Shown: positions 27,862-38,131, counted from the stretch's first letter. The stretch: DNA of 64,000 bases from Verrucomicrobiota bacterium (GCA_026397725.1 JAPLUI010000392.1:26530-90529); one strand, 5' to 3'. The notes: a model not told the origin generated them from the sequence alone. Translations and numbers: made by a program.

Positions 27862-28258
27862 CGAGGTTGGATTGCTGAATGTCAGTCGGGGCTCTCCCGC
27901 CGCCGGTTTGCGAATCCGGCCATCAGGGCAGGTGGTGAGCTTCTTGCTGCTCGGTGAGCCACGCGCGGACAGCTAGGAATTTGCTTTTCGGGTGAGGGCC
28001 GTTGAAAACGGCCGGTGGCCGGACCGGAGGGCGGGAACAAGAAGTAGCGGGGGAAAAGGGGACTGAAACGGCGCAAAAACCCCAGCCCCGGCGCCGTCCA
28101 AGGCGTTGGTCCGGCGGGATTATGCAGGGAAACGGGGGATTTCGTCAGAATCATGGGTACCTTCCTCAAACGCGAAAATAGCGATCCGCCCCGCCTTGCC
28201 AAGGATTTCTTGGAAGATCTTCGGGCGGCGGATTCGTGTGGTGTGAGTGTCTTCGAGT
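27862..28258. other. Intergenic region with the right 66-bp repeat
   Basis: No supportable gene is seen. It contains the right copy of the direct repeat. The plus-strand frame through 28153-28572 is Arg-rich and opposes a more protein-like minus frame. Confidence 0.5.
27972..28037 (+). repeat. 66-bp direct repeat, right copy
   Basis: Partner of 24289-24354, with the same orientation and the same internal hairpin. Confidence 0.85.
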
Positions 28259-28646
28259 TCAGGGGTATTCCAGTCCGAGGATGCGTCCGTCGCCGTGCGG
28301 GATTTCCGCGGCTTGCCAAGTCGGGCGTTGGTCGGGCCAGTTGGTACCGGGATCATCATCGTCCGACTCTCGTTGGCGAGACGCCAACGCTCCGTGAGGG
28401 CTTTGGTCGAACCGCTCGGGGTCAGACTGTGATGCTTGCCGGGGATGGTGGTACCAATTCAGATCCGGTTCGTCGTCGGGAATCCATTCCTGGATCGCCT
28501 GCCAGGGCGGCTCTATGGGCTCGAAGGTTTCGATGTCGAAGGGCGGTCTGGGAGGCGGCGGGATGTCGATGACTCCCTCCCAGAGTCCGTAGAGACGGAG
28601 GATGCGGCGCTTCCCGAGATAGACCGGAAGCCGACTGTTTGGCAGC
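28259..28646 (-). pseudogene. Orphan C-terminal fragment of an unidentified protein
   Basis: The minus frame reads as real protein (LGKRRILRLYGLWEGVIDIP, PPFDIETFEPIEPPWQAIQE, WIPDDEPDLNWYHHP) and stops at 28259. Its apparent N-terminus (beyond about 28650) is encoded by the antisense of the duplicated moxR promoter, so the original N-terminal part was cut off there. Family unknown. Confidence 0.5.
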
Positions 28647-28664
28647 CCCCCCCGAACGGGTGGA
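28647..28664 (-). promoter_or_regulatory. Shared 18-nt motif, site D
   Basis: On the minus strand it reads TCCACCCGTTCGGGGGGG, one base different from site A. It lies about 61 nt before the vestigial moxR copy that precedes the vWA operon. Confidence 0.5.
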
Positions 28665-28725
28665 AATCCGTCCGCTTCGCAACATCGCTCCCATCCCGGC
28701 CGTTTCATGATACATTCCCGCACAC

Positions 28726-29004
28726 ATGACGCAAACCACCGCACCGAACCCTTCGGCAGCCGCCCCTGCCGGTGGCCCGTCCCATGCCATCGAACCCTCG
28801 ATCATGGAACATTGCCGTGAAATCCACGCGGCGGTGCAGCACGCACTGGCCAAAGTGATCGTGGGCCAGAACGGGGTGATCGAACAGATCCTGATCTCGA
28901 TTCTGACCCGAATTCATGCCCTGCTGGCCGACCCCAGCAAGAGCCTGGCCGAAACCTTCAGTGGATCTCTGGCGTTCCGCCAACGGGCAAATCATCAACC
29001 ATGA
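28726..29004 (+). pseudogene. Vestigial moxR/DUF58 fusion (92 codons)
   Basis: Codons 1 to about 66 match the N-terminus of the intact MoxR at 22179 (EHCREIHAAVQHALAKVIVG against EHCREIYAAVQHELAKVIVG) and stop just before Walker A. The remaining codons match the last roughly 25 residues of the DUF58 protein (SKSLAETFSGSLAFRQRANH). The join is at the shared GCTGGYC. About 1.66 kb has been deleted between. No ATPase or vWA function can remain. The stop overlaps the next ATG (ATGA), so the remnant may still serve as promoter and leader for the downstream genes. Confidence 0.85.
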
Positions 29005-31109
29005 GCTTTCTATCACCCTGGGTGCTCTGCGGCTTGGCGGCCATCGCCGCTCCCATCATCATCCACCTGCTCAACAAGTTCCGGGTCAGAACCACGGACT
29101 GGGGTGCCATGCGCTTCCTGCTGGACACCGTCCGGAAAGACCGTCGGCGGGTGAGCATGGATGATCTGATCCTGCTGATCCTGCGTTGCCTGTTGGTTGC
29201 GCTGGCGGTTTTGGCGTTCGCCCGGCCGGTGTTGAAAGGGCTCGGCCTGGGCGGTGGCGGACCGGTGGCTGCGGTCGTTGTGTTAGACAACTCCGCGAGC
29301 ATGGCGCAAACCGTCAGCTCGGCCAGTCGCTTCGATCTGGCGAAAACGGCCATCCGCGCGTGGTTGGACCAACAGGACACGCAATCCACGGTCGCGCTTT
29401 ATTTGGCAGCCACGCGGACCACACCGCTGATCGGCAAGCCGGCCAACGATTTCGCATTGTTCCGCAAGTCGCTCGATGAGTCCGCAGTGAGCGACTTCGG
29501 CAGCGATTTCACCCAGTCCCTCCGTCTCGCCGTGGAGTCCCTGCAAACCGTGACCGGCCGGCCGAAGGAAATCCGCATCTATTCCGACGGCCAGGCCACC
29601 GCCTTCCTCCACCGCGAGGAGTTAGGCCTGCTCGCCCGCGAACATCCGGACATCGTCATCCGCCCCCTCACCATCGGTGAGGGGGCGGCCGATAACCTCG
29701 GCCTCGTCACGCTAAGCCAGGATGGTGGAGTCACGGCGACCGGCCAGGCGGTCCGCTTCCACGCCGAGGTCATGAACTCCGGCACCGCCAGCGCCAATAA
29801 CATCAAGGTGGATTTCATCATGGACGAGCGCCTCCCTGCAGGTGCCGCCACCATTTCCGCCATCGCCCCGGGCGAAACCCAAAGCGTGAACGTGATGGTC
29901 ACTTTCCCGTCCGCCGGCCCACACCGCATCACGGCTACCCTCCCGGTGGATGCCTTCGCCACCGACAATCAGCGCACCGCCGCCGTGGACGTGACCAGCC
30001 GCCTGGATGTCGTCATTGCCGAGGCGGACCTCACCGGGTCCCAAGGTGGGTTCTTCATCTCCCGCGCGCTCGTGCCGGTGCCGCACGAGCAAACCGCCAA
30101 CTATTTCCTCGCCCCCCGTGTTGTTAGAAATGCCGGCTTGTCAAAAGCGCTGGCGCAGGGCGGCACGGACCGCCCGGAGGTGACCTTCCTCTGCGACCCC
30201 GCCCGCCTCACCGCGGACATCGCCGACGCGCTGGAGAGTTATGTGAAATCCGGTGGCAACCTGGTGGTCTTCCCTGGATCCGGCAGCGGGCTCGGCGGCA
30301 AGGATACGCCGGACGCCCTCGTCCGCCTGCTTCCCGGCACGCTGGCTGCTCCGGTCGAAATCACGGCCAGCGCCCCTCCGCAATCCTGGCAGGCGGATGG
30401 TTTCACCCATGCGATCACCCGCTTCTGGAACGATTCCGCCAACGGCGGCCTGGGCTTGGTGAAGTTCACCCGCTATTGCCCGCTCACCCTGCGAACCACC
30501 GGCTCGCCTAACATCATCACCGCCTTCACCGACGGCCAACCTGCGGTTGCCGAGTGGTCCTATGGCCGCGGCACGGTGGTGTTGTTCGGTTCCAACCTCA
30601 CCCGCGAGTGGACGAATTTCCCGCTCCATCCATCCTTCGTTCCTTTCCTGCAACGCCTCGTGGGGTTCTGCCACGACAAGCACGCAACAAAACTCAACTA
30701 TCAGCCCGGCGAGCCGTTTCGCATGTCGGTCGACGAGTCGCTGGCAGGCCAGGACTTCACCATCCGGCGGCCGGGCGCCCAGACCGCCCGCACCGCCGGT
30801 CAGGTGGTCGCCGGCGAAACCGGCACCCACCTCCGCTATGCCGCCACCGAGCACCTCGGCGCCTATCAACTCAGCGTCGGCGACGAGCCGATCGCCTCCT
30901 TCGCCGTGCAACTGGATCCCGCCGAGTCCGACCTCCGGCCGGTGGATCCCGCCGTCCTCATGGAGTTGAGTGATGTGCCGCGCGTGGCATCAGGCCACGA
31001 TGCGCGCATGGTCGTCCTGAAAGATTACTGGCCCGCTCTCATCTGGTGCGTGGTCGCCTTGTTCGTGGCCGAAGCCGCCATGGCCCACCGCATGAGTCAC
31101 CTCCGTTAG
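29001..31109 (+). CDS. BatA-type membrane vWA protein
   Basis: This 702-residue protein starts with a BatA N-terminal domain (FLSPWVLCGLAAIAAPIIIH, LLNKFRVRTTDWGAMRFL) and two membrane segments. A vWA domain with MIDAS DNSAS (AVVVLDNSASMAQ) follows, then a long periplasmic beta-rich part and a class-I glutamine-amidotransferase-like segment (LVVFPGSGSGLGG). It ends in a C-terminal membrane helix. It is normally next to DUF58, and the overlapping ATGA junction survives with the DUF58 remnant. It is the first intact gene of the displaced half of the operon. Confidence 0.85.
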   Translation: MSFLSPWVLCGLAAIAAPIIIHLLNKFRVRTTDWGAMRFLLDTVRKDRRRVSMDDLILLILRCLLVALAVLAFARPVLKGLGLGGGGPVAAVVVLDNSASMAQTVSSASRFDLAKTAIRAWLDQQDTQSTVALYLAATRTTPLIGKPANDFALFRKSLDESAVSDFGSDFTQSLRLAVESLQTVTGRPKEIRIYSDGQATAFLHREELGLLAREHPDIVIRPLTIGEGAADNLGLVTLSQDGGVTATGQAVRFHAEVMNSGTASANNIKVDFIMDERLPAGAATISAIAPGETQSVNVMVTFPSAGPHRITATLPVDAFATDNQRTAAVDVTSRLDVVIAEADLTGSQGGFFISRALVPVPHEQTANYFLAPRVVRNAGLSKALAQGGTDRPEVTFLCDPARLTADIADALESYVKSGGNLVVFPGSGSGLGGKDTPDALVRLLPGTLAAPVEITASAPPQSWQADGFTHAITRFWNDSANGGLGLVKFTRYCPLTLRTTGSPNIITAFTDGQPAVAEWSYGRGTVVLFGSNLTREWTNFPLHPSFVPFLQRLVGFCHDKHATKLNYQPGEPFRMSVDESLAGQDFTIRRPGAQTARTAGQVVAGETGTHLRYAATEHLGAYQLSVGDEPIASFAVQLDPAESDLRPVDPAVLMELSDVPRVASGHDARMVVLKDYWPALIWCVVALFVAEAAMAHRMSHLR

Positions 31110-31110
31110 A

Positions 31111-33549
31111 ATGAAGTTTCTCACCCAATTTCCCCTGAACTTCCTCGCCGACACCGCCGGTGTCGAGCGGACATGGAAGCTCGACCACGAAGGACTGCAA
31201 CCTGCCTGGTCGTTCCTGATTTTCCTGGTCCTCGCCGCGCTCACCATCGCGGCCTATCTCCGCTGCACGCCCGCTGTCCGCCCTGTCAGAAAAACCGCCA
31301 TGGCGGCGCTACGCCTCGCTTCCGCCGCGCTGCTGGCGGCCCTGCTCACCAAGCCCGTCATCCGTCTCACCGAATACAATCCGGTCAAACAACCGCTGGC
31401 CGTTGTCGTGGACGCCTCCCGCAGCATGGCTCTAACTGACCGTCGCGATGCGCCGCGCGATCAGCACCGCGCCGCCATTGCCGCCGGCCTCGTGGATCCC
31501 GCAAGCGATCTCGCCAAGCCCTTGGCGGCGGACCTTGCCGGACAAGTGGCCAAGCTCTCACGCCACGACCTCGTGGCACGCCTCGGCGAAAACCGGAAAC
31601 TGGACTTGTGGTCGCGCCTTGCCACCCGGTCCGAACTCCGTTTCTATGAATTCGGTGGTTCCGCCACCCCGCTTGGCGCACCAGAAGCGTTAGAGAACAG
31701 GCAGGCAAGGAACCAAGCGCCGACAGTTATATTTCCAAAAATCGGTGCCACCGCATCCGTCACCGCCATTGGCGAGGCGCTCCGTCAGGTGATTCAGGAA
31801 CCGCGCAGCCAAGCACTCGGCGGCGTGATCCTCGTCACAGACGGTGGCAACAACCACGGCGCCTCGCCCATGGAAGCCGCGCAGATCGCCCGCGAGCAAA
31901 ACGTGCCTTTGTTCATCTATGGAGTCGGTGTCACCTCGCCACCGGACATCGAAGTGTCGGAGGTCACCGCCCAGAGCCTCGCCTTTGTCGGCGAGCGTCT
32001 CGAAGTCCACGCCAAAATCGCTTCCCGCAGCCTTGATGAAAACCCGTCTGTCGCCACCCTCAAGGCCGATGGCGAAACCGTCAATCAAGTGGATCTGACC
32101 ATCGGCGGCGACCACATCCAGGATGTCGTGTGCCAGTTCGTGCCGAAGAAAACCGGCGATGTGAAACTGGAAGTCTCCGTGCCGCTTCGCGACGAGGAGG
32201 TCGGCAGGGATAACAACACCGCCGCCACCACGGCACGCATCACCGATAAGAAATTCCATGTTCTGTTAGTCGAGCAGGCACCGCGCTGGGATTTCCGTTT
32301 CCTGCTGGATTACCTGCAGCGTGATCCGCGGCTGGTCGTCAAGAGCGTGATGATCGATGGCGAACCCGGCCTCGCGAAGCGCCCGGACTCGCCCTTCCTG
32401 CCCTCGCTGCCCGCCACCCGGGAATCGCTCTTCGCTTCCCAAGTGCTGATCCTTGGCGATGTGAATCCCACCGACCTCGGCCATGAGCGCATGGCAATGA
32501 TCGTCGATTGGGTCGAAGCCGGCGGCGGCATCATCTTCCTGGCGGGTTCCAATTTCAACCCGGCCTCCTACCTCGGCACCCCGTTGGAAGCCTTGCTGCC
32601 GATCATTCCGGACATCCGCCGCCCCCACGCGCTCCGCTCGCAACGCGAAGCCACCCCATTCCCGTTGGAACTCACCCCGGCGGGGCGGCGGTCCCCATAT
32701 CTCCAAATGGACCCGGATCCTGCCGCCAACCAGCGGATTTGGGACGGCTTTCCGGGAGTCCGCTGGGCCGCGCCCGTGGCCCGGGTGAAGCCAGGCGCCG
32801 AAGTTTTGTTAGCGGATCCGCGACCCACCAGGGCGGGGCGCTACGGCAAGCTGCCGGTGTTGGCCATGCAGGGCTACGGCTCGGGCAAATGTGTCTATTT
32901 CGGCACCGATGAAACCTACCGCTGGCGCAGCCGGACCGGCGGGAAATACTACTCGATCCTGTGGGGCCAGATCATGCAGACACTCGCCCTGCGGCTGTTA
33001 GACAGCGCTTCGCCGCTCACCCAGTTGCGCACCGACCGCAAGCAATACGATGTCGGCGAGCGGGTGGTGATCGCCGGCAACGCCTACACCGGCAACTACG
33101 AACCACTCATCTTGCCCTCGCTGGAAGGCGTGCTGGCCTTGACCAAACCCGGTGCCGAAACCCCGGTGTCCACCCGCAACATCAACCTGTCAGCCACCGC
33201 CCGGAATTTCTTCCGCTGCGATTTCATCGTCAGTGAGCCCGGCGCTTATGTGTTCCACACCGTCCACGATCCGGGGGGAATCCTGAAATTCGAGGTCATC
33301 GATCCCAACCTCGAAAGCAAGCAGACGGCCCTCGACGACCGGTTGCTCAAGAACATGGCCGCCACCGCCGGCGGGCGGTTCCTGCGCGAGGAGGACCTCC
33401 GGCATCTGCCGGCTTGGGTTTCCGCCACCAGCATCCGGGTGGCGAGTTATCGCAAAGTGGAGTTATACTATTCCGTCTGGATTCTGGCCGGCCTGCTCAC
33501 GCTGCTCTTCGCCGAATGGCTTCTCCGACGGCTGTCCCGTTTGAAATGA
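31111..33549 (+). CDS. Membrane protein with vWA and amidotransferase-like domains
   Basis: This 812-residue protein has two N-terminal membrane helices (SFLIFLVLAALTIAAYL, LRLASAALLAALL), a vWA domain with the MIDAS motif DASRS (AVVVDASRSMALTD) and a strand GVILVTDGGNN. A glutamine-amidotransferase-like segment comes next (VLILGDVNPTDLGHERM, GGGIIFLAGSNF). The C-terminal helix reads YYSVWILAGLLTLLFAEW. It starts one base after the previous stop. Proteins of this architecture follow BatA in verrucomicrobial and planctomycete operons; substrates are unknown. Confidence 0.8.
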   Translation: MKFLTQFPLNFLADTAGVERTWKLDHEGLQPAWSFLIFLVLAALTIAAYLRCTPAVRPVRKTAMAALRLASAALLAALLTKPVIRLTEYNPVKQPLAVVVDASRSMALTDRRDAPRDQHRAAIAAGLVDPASDLAKPLAADLAGQVAKLSRHDLVARLGENRKLDLWSRLATRSELRFYEFGGSATPLGAPEALENRQARNQAPTVIFPKIGATASVTAIGEALRQVIQEPRSQALGGVILVTDGGNNHGASPMEAAQIAREQNVPLFIYGVGVTSPPDIEVSEVTAQSLAFVGERLEVHAKIASRSLDENPSVATLKADGETVNQVDLTIGGDHIQDVVCQFVPKKTGDVKLEVSVPLRDEEVGRDNNTAATTARITDKKFHVLLVEQAPRWDFRFLLDYLQRDPRLVVKSVMIDGEPGLAKRPDSPFLPSLPATRESLFASQVLILGDVNPTDLGHERMAMIVDWVEAGGGIIFLAGSNFNPASYLGTPLEALLPIIPDIRRPHALRSQREATPFPLELTPAGRRSPYLQMDPDPAANQRIWDGFPGVRWAAPVARVKPGAEVLLADPRPTRAGRYGKLPVLAMQGYGSGKCVYFGTDETYRWRSRTGGKYYSILWGQIMQTLALRLLDSASPLTQLRTDRKQYDVGERVVIAGNAYTGNYEPLILPSLEGVLALTKPGAETPVSTRNINLSATARNFFRCDFIVSEPGAYVFHTVHDPGGILKFEVIDPNLESKQTALDDRLLKNMAATAGGRFLREEDLRHLPAWVSATSIRVASYRKVELYYSVWILAGLLTLLFAEWLLRRLSRLK

Positions 33550-33550
33550 C

Positions 33551-35245
33551 ATGAGCGCTCCCCAACCCACTTCCGCCACCCTCCGCACGCCCGGTTTGCC
33601 CGCCGCGCTGACGCATATCCTCGACCAGGTGATGCGCCGCCACCTGCTGCTGAACCTTGCGGAGTTTCCCGTCTTCCTCGCGGCGGCCATCGCCGTGGCA
33701 TGGGTGGCGCAAGCCACCGCGGATCGCGCGTTCGATCTTTCATGGAATGCCCGCTGCGTTCTGCTAGCCATCGACTTCCTTGGCGTGTGGTGGCTGTTCG
33801 CGCGCTTCGCCGTGCGGCCGTGGAGACATCGCCTTGACCGCGAAGGCGCGGCCTTGTTAGTCGAGCGCTGCATGCCGGAGTTCCGCTCCTCGCTGATCTC
33901 CGCCGTCGAACTGGCCGCCCCGACCGCCGACCCGCTCCCGCAATCGCGACCGCTTGTCGAGCGCCTGGTTGCCGACGTCACCGCCCACGCCGCCCGAGCG
34001 GATGTCGTCGCCCACGTCATCCGCCCGCAACGTTTGAAAAAACTGCTGGTCAGATGGTCCGCTCCGGTCGCCGCCGCACTCGTCCTGTTAGCCGCTTGCC
34101 AGCCGACCTCCGGCCTCCTGCTCAAGCGGATCCTCCTTTCCCGCATCGTGTTTCCCGCCAAGACCACCGTGGTGGACGTGACCGGCAACCTGCAGGTGGA
34201 CGCAGGTGGCGAAGCCTCACTAACAGCACGCGCGGCGGGAGAGGTTCCTGCGGACGGTCGGCTCGTGATTTCCCGCCCGGGCCTTCCGCCCGAGGTCATT
34301 CCGGTGATGCCGGCCACCGCCGGGGCCGCCGAGTTCACCCGCATCGTGAAAAACATCCGCGCGGATTTCTCCTATCATTTCGAGCTCAACGACGGCACGG
34401 GACCGCAACACCAGGTGACTGTTAGATTTCCGCCAGCCGTGACAACCATGCGCTTTGTCGTGGTGCCGCCGGCTTATACCAAACTCCCGGAAACCGAACT
34501 CTCGCCCACCGCTCTCAAACTGTTGGAAGGCTCCACGTTGCGCATCGAAGGCACCGCCTCCAAGGACCTGCGTGCTGGCCAAGTCGTCATCCAGGGACGC
34601 GACAATCCGCTCGAACTAACAGTAGGCGCCGCCGATAGGAAGCATTTCATGGCGGCAATCCCAGTGCCCGGCTCGGGTTGGAGATCCCTCGCCGTACATC
34701 TGATAGGCAGCGCGGGCGACGGCTCGGTCGGCGACCCTGAGTATCCCGTCGAACTGCTGCGCGACCGCACGCCCACCGTGACCATCACCCAGCCCAAGGA
34801 CGAAACCGTCACCGTGATCGCCAACGACTCCGTACCGATCGAGTTTGAGGCAAATGACGATTTCGAACTGACCTCGGCGACCCTGTTTTACCGGGTGTTT
34901 CGGCTGTTGCCGGATGGCGGCACCGAAGCAGCGGACACCGGCAAGATCCCGCTGCACGTCCCGCCCGGCTCACGTTCATGGCAACACCGGTTTTCCTGGA
35001 ATCTCGCACTGCTCGTGCCCCCGGTCCTCACCGGCTACAAGATCATCCTCTGGATCGAAGCCACCGACAACAACGGCATCGCCCCGGCCACCGGTCGCAG
35101 CGCCGAACGCACGATCCGGGTGATTTCCGAACAGGAAAAACGCCTTGAACTGCTCGAACTGCTGGGTCGCAAGGCCGCCGAAATCGAGCAACTCTATCAA
35201 CAACAGCGCGCCATCAACTCCCATACCGAGGGCACGGCACCATGA
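33551..35245 (+). CDS. Membrane protein, DUF4175-like
   Basis: This 564-residue protein has two N-terminal membrane helices (FPVFLAAAIAVAWVAQA, LLAIDFLGVWWLFARF) and a third near residue 175 (WSAPVAAALVLLAACQP). Beta-rich extracytoplasmic domains follow (TMRFVVVPPAYTKLPETE, TVTVIANDSVPIEFEANDDF), and the C-terminus is helical. The order resembles DUF4175-type proteins of MoxR/Bat operons. The stop overlaps the next start (ATGA), so translation is probably coupled with the coiled-coil partner downstream. Confidence 0.7.
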   Translation: MSAPQPTSATLRTPGLPAALTHILDQVMRRHLLLNLAEFPVFLAAAIAVAWVAQATADRAFDLSWNARCVLLAIDFLGVWWLFARFAVRPWRHRLDREGAALLVERCMPEFRSSLISAVELAAPTADPLPQSRPLVERLVADVTAHAARADVVAHVIRPQRLKKLLVRWSAPVAAALVLLAACQPTSGLLLKRILLSRIVFPAKTTVVDVTGNLQVDAGGEASLTARAAGEVPADGRLVISRPGLPPEVIPVMPATAGAAEFTRIVKNIRADFSYHFELNDGTGPQHQVTVRFPPAVTTMRFVVVPPAYTKLPETELSPTALKLLEGSTLRIEGTASKDLRAGQVVIQGRDNPLELTVGAADRKHFMAAIPVPGSGWRSLAVHLIGSAGDGSVGDPEYPVELLRDRTPTVTITQPKDETVTVIANDSVPIEFEANDDFELTSATLFYRVFRLLPDGGTEAADTGKIPLHVPPGSRSWQHRFSWNLALLVPPVLTGYKIILWIEATDNNGIAPATGRSAERTIRVISEQEKRLELLELLGRKAAEIEQLYQQQRAINSHTEGTAP

Positions 35246-37086
35246 GAATGAAATCCATAATCCTTATCACTCCGGTCATATTGGCCATCCATCTGCCGGC
35301 CGGCGCGCAGCAATCCACGGCAAACACCACCGCCTACCGCGCCAGCGTCTCACAAAACCAACTGCGGAATTCCACCGAGCGGATGAAGGCCGAGCTGGCC
35401 GCCATCATCCGCGACTACGAACGCTACGAAATCGCCTCCCTGGAAATCGCCAAGCTCAAAGAGTCCGTCGCTTCGCTCGACCAGCTCGCCTCCCGCGACA
35501 TGCCGGACGTCGTGCGCATCCTGCTAGATGCCAGCCACGCCGCGGATCCCGCCATCGCCCGCGGCCAGCTCACCCAGGCGAACGGCGGGCAAACGGAAAT
35601 CCAAACCCGCCTCAGAATCCTGGCCGACCAACTCGCGTCCTACTCCGACCAGGCCGCCATGCAGCAGCGCATCGAGGAAGTCGCCCTGCGCCAGGCAGCC
35701 AATCTCCGCGCCACCACCTATCTAACCAAACAACTGGCCGAACTCGGCCTGACACTGCAAGAAATCGAAAAGGATCCCGCCACCAATCCGCCGCTTTCGG
35801 ATCGTGACGACCGCGAGGCCATCCGTGCGAGGGAGCGGAAACAAAACCTCTGGGCCGATCTCGTCCGCCGCAAGCTGGAGCAAACCGCGCTGGAACAGGA
35901 AATCCGCCTCGCGGTGGCGGCATTGGCAAGAGTCGCCGCCGATCCAACGGCTGCGGCTGCCACTCATTTCACGCAAGCCCTCCAAGCCTCCCAGGCGGGA
36001 AAACTCGACGACCATTCCCAACAGGCGACCGGTGCCATGAAGGAGGACCTTCAACGTGCCGCCAGCGAGCAGAAGGCGGTGTTCACCGCCCTCCAGGCGA
36101 TGATCGCCAGCCTCGACGGCGTCAAATCCGACGAGGACCGGCTACGCGACATCGCCACCCAACTCGGCGATCTGTCACTCAAGGAAGACAGTCTCGCCAC
36201 GCGCACGCCACGCATGTGGGGCGATCAGAAAAAACGCGCCACCCAGGACCAGCTCGCCACAGCCGATCACCTTGAGGTCCTGCAAAACCGTCTGCAAGCA
36301 CTCACCACTGACGTCGCCACCAAAGCCGGCCAAGCCGCCACCCGGGCTGGCGAGATCGGCGATCAGATCCGCCCCGAAAACTTCACCGACAATGTTCCGC
36401 TCGTCACCAAGACCGCGGCTGACCAGATGGCCCTCGCCCGCGATCTGACAGCGATGGCCAGGGCCCTCGAACACCAGGCGGACCAACTCGCCGCAAAGAA
36501 TGCCGCCAATCGCGCCCCGCCCCCGCAACCCGCCCCCATGAGTCCGGAAGCCGCCGCCATCCAGGAGGCAATGCGACAACTCGTGGATGCCCGCATCAAC
36601 GTCGAACTTGCCGGACGCCAGAACTCGGATCACAGCGACTACCAACCCCGCCTCGCCCAAGGCCGCCAAAACCTATCAGCAGGCACGGAACAGGCCCGCG
36701 AAGCCGGATCTGTCGTCAATGAGAATGTCCACCAAGCCCTCGCCGAGGCCGACCGCCTGGCTCAACTGGCAGCCGATGGGAAACTCGTCGATCACCACCT
36801 CTATCATACCCGCGCCAACATCAATGTCGCGCTCGCCGGCTTGCAGGAAGCCGCCATCGAACTGGCCGCCAAGGAAGCCAAGGACCAAGCCGATATGCAG
36901 GGTGAGAGCGTCACCCGTTCGGGCTCGCAAGGCGGCGGTCCGTTTTACTCCGCCCTATCAGACGCCAGCGACGCCCAGCGCGACGCCCTGTCCCTGCTCA
37001 AACAGGAAAAGACCGCGCCGGAATTCGAAACCATGGTCAACCAATATATCAAAAACCTCGCCGAGGAGCCGGATGCCGACCGCTAA
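35242..37086 (+). CDS. Exported long coiled-coil protein of the Bat operon
   Basis: This 614-residue protein has a signal peptide (IILITPVILAIHLPAGA) and is then almost wholly helical, with Gln/Ala/Glu-rich heptads (TAYRASVSQNQLRNSTERMK to the end). A proline-rich hinge lies near residue 430 (NRAPPPQPAPM). No enzyme domain is seen. Translational coupling to the DUF4175-like gene suggests they form one periplasmic complex. It could be a spacer or adaptor. Confidence 0.7.
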   Translation: MRMKSIILITPVILAIHLPAGAQQSTANTTAYRASVSQNQLRNSTERMKAELAAIIRDYERYEIASLEIAKLKESVASLDQLASRDMPDVVRILLDASHAADPAIARGQLTQANGGQTEIQTRLRILADQLASYSDQAAMQQRIEEVALRQAANLRATTYLTKQLAELGLTLQEIEKDPATNPPLSDRDDREAIRARERKQNLWADLVRRKLEQTALEQEIRLAVAALARVAADPTAAAATHFTQALQASQAGKLDDHSQQATGAMKEDLQRAASEQKAVFTALQAMIASLDGVKSDEDRLRDIATQLGDLSLKEDSLATRTPRMWGDQKKRATQDQLATADHLEVLQNRLQALTTDVATKAGQAATRAGEIGDQIRPENFTDNVPLVTKTAADQMALARDLTAMARALEHQADQLAAKNAANRAPPPQPAPMSPEAAAIQEAMRQLVDARINVELAGRQNSDHSDYQPRLAQGRQNLSAGTEQAREAGSVVNENVHQALAEADRLAQLAADGKLVDHHLYHTRANINVALAGLQEAAIELAAKEAKDQADMQGESVTRSGSQGGGPFYSALSDASDAQRDALSLLKQEKTAPEFETMVNQYIKNLAEEPDADR

Positions 37087-37239
37087 CCCAAAACCACGAA
37101 TGATTTCATGCGCAACGGAAAATCGGTGTTTCGGTGCTTCAGCAGGAGAGCAAGAATCGGTGACGTGGCTCCAGACCTTCACTCTGCTCTTGCCGCAACA
37201 TCGCCACACCGAAACACTGTGCCTATAACTCCCGCCAAC

Positions 37240-38064
37240 ATGATCATCAAACTGCGAACAACCCTCGCTTGCCTGATCCTCGTCAGCTCCGCCGGCCGCG
37301 CCCAGGACCAGGAAGCCGACCGGGATTCCGCCTTCGGCTCCTCCCGCAAAACCGCCGGCTCGATGTTAGGCATTTTCTACGATCTCAAGCAGACCCAGAA
37401 ACGCCAAGCGCTTCCCGACGGCGTCAACCACCTCCAGACTCTCGCGGAATTCATCGACAGTGGCTGGGATGAAAGCGTGCTCAGTCATTTCTTTCGCGCC
37501 ACCAAGCCGCTCTACGCCACCGAAGTGCTCATTCCCAGCATGAGCGCCGAGGCGGCACCCGAAGCCTACGGCCTGACCGGAATCGTCAAGCCCGCGCATT
37601 GGTTCGTCATCTACAAGGCCCAGGTCTCGCCGCCCGAGGATGGCGTTTATCGCTTTGTCGGCATTGCCGACGATGTGCTCGCCGTCGGCGTTAACGGCAA
37701 GACCGCACTCGTCTCCCTCTTCGGCGGCCACAGGAACTACAGCCAATGGCAGGAGCCAGCCCCTAACGAAAGTATCCCCGTCTGGGCTGGCAAAATGAAA
37801 CGTGGCGATTGGTTCGCCTGCAAGCAAGGCCAGATCATCGACCTTGATGTCCTCATTGGAGAAATCCCGGGCAACCTCTTCGGGGCCTGGCTGTTGATCG
37901 AAAAGCAGGGCGCGACTTATACCATGTTCTCGGACCCGAAATCGGGCGGCCGATACCCGGTCTTGCCCGTCTTCCAGGTGAAATTCAAACCCGTTCCCAA
38001 TCCCCACGGCGATCACTCGATACCCTTCACCGTCAGCCCCACCCCCTGGATCTGCCATCCCTAA
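37240..38064 (+). CDS. Exported protein, last gene of the Bat operon
   Basis: This protein has 274 residues. ATG 37240 starts a clear signal peptide (TLACLILVSSAGRAQ); the longer frame from 37108 has a non-coding-like extension. The body has a PA14-like beta region (AQVSPPEDGVYRFVGIADDV, LAVGVNGKTAL), which suggests carbohydrate binding. A Gly/Ser leader with a hydrophobic patch (KTAGSMLGIFYDLKQTQ) precedes it. The 150-bp gap from the previous gene is the largest in this operon, so it might be transcribed separately. Confidence 0.65.
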   Translation: MIIKLRTTLACLILVSSAGRAQDQEADRDSAFGSSRKTAGSMLGIFYDLKQTQKRQALPDGVNHLQTLAEFIDSGWDESVLSHFFRATKPLYATEVLIPSMSAEAAPEAYGLTGIVKPAHWFVIYKAQVSPPEDGVYRFVGIADDVLAVGVNGKTALVSLFGGHRNYSQWQEPAPNESIPVWAGKMKRGDWFACKQGQIIDLDVLIGEIPGNLFGAWLLIEKQGATYTMFSDPKSGGRYPVLPVFQVKFKPVPNPHGDHSIPFTVSPTPWICHP

Positions 38065-38131
38065 CGGAGTGACTCCATGCGGAATGCGCCCGCGATGACG
38101 GCCACGCGCCTGCCGCAGACAACCCTGCGTC

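Noticed and set aside
28153..28572. A 139-codon plus frame
   Set aside because: Arg-rich and without family likeness; the opposing minus frame reads as real protein.
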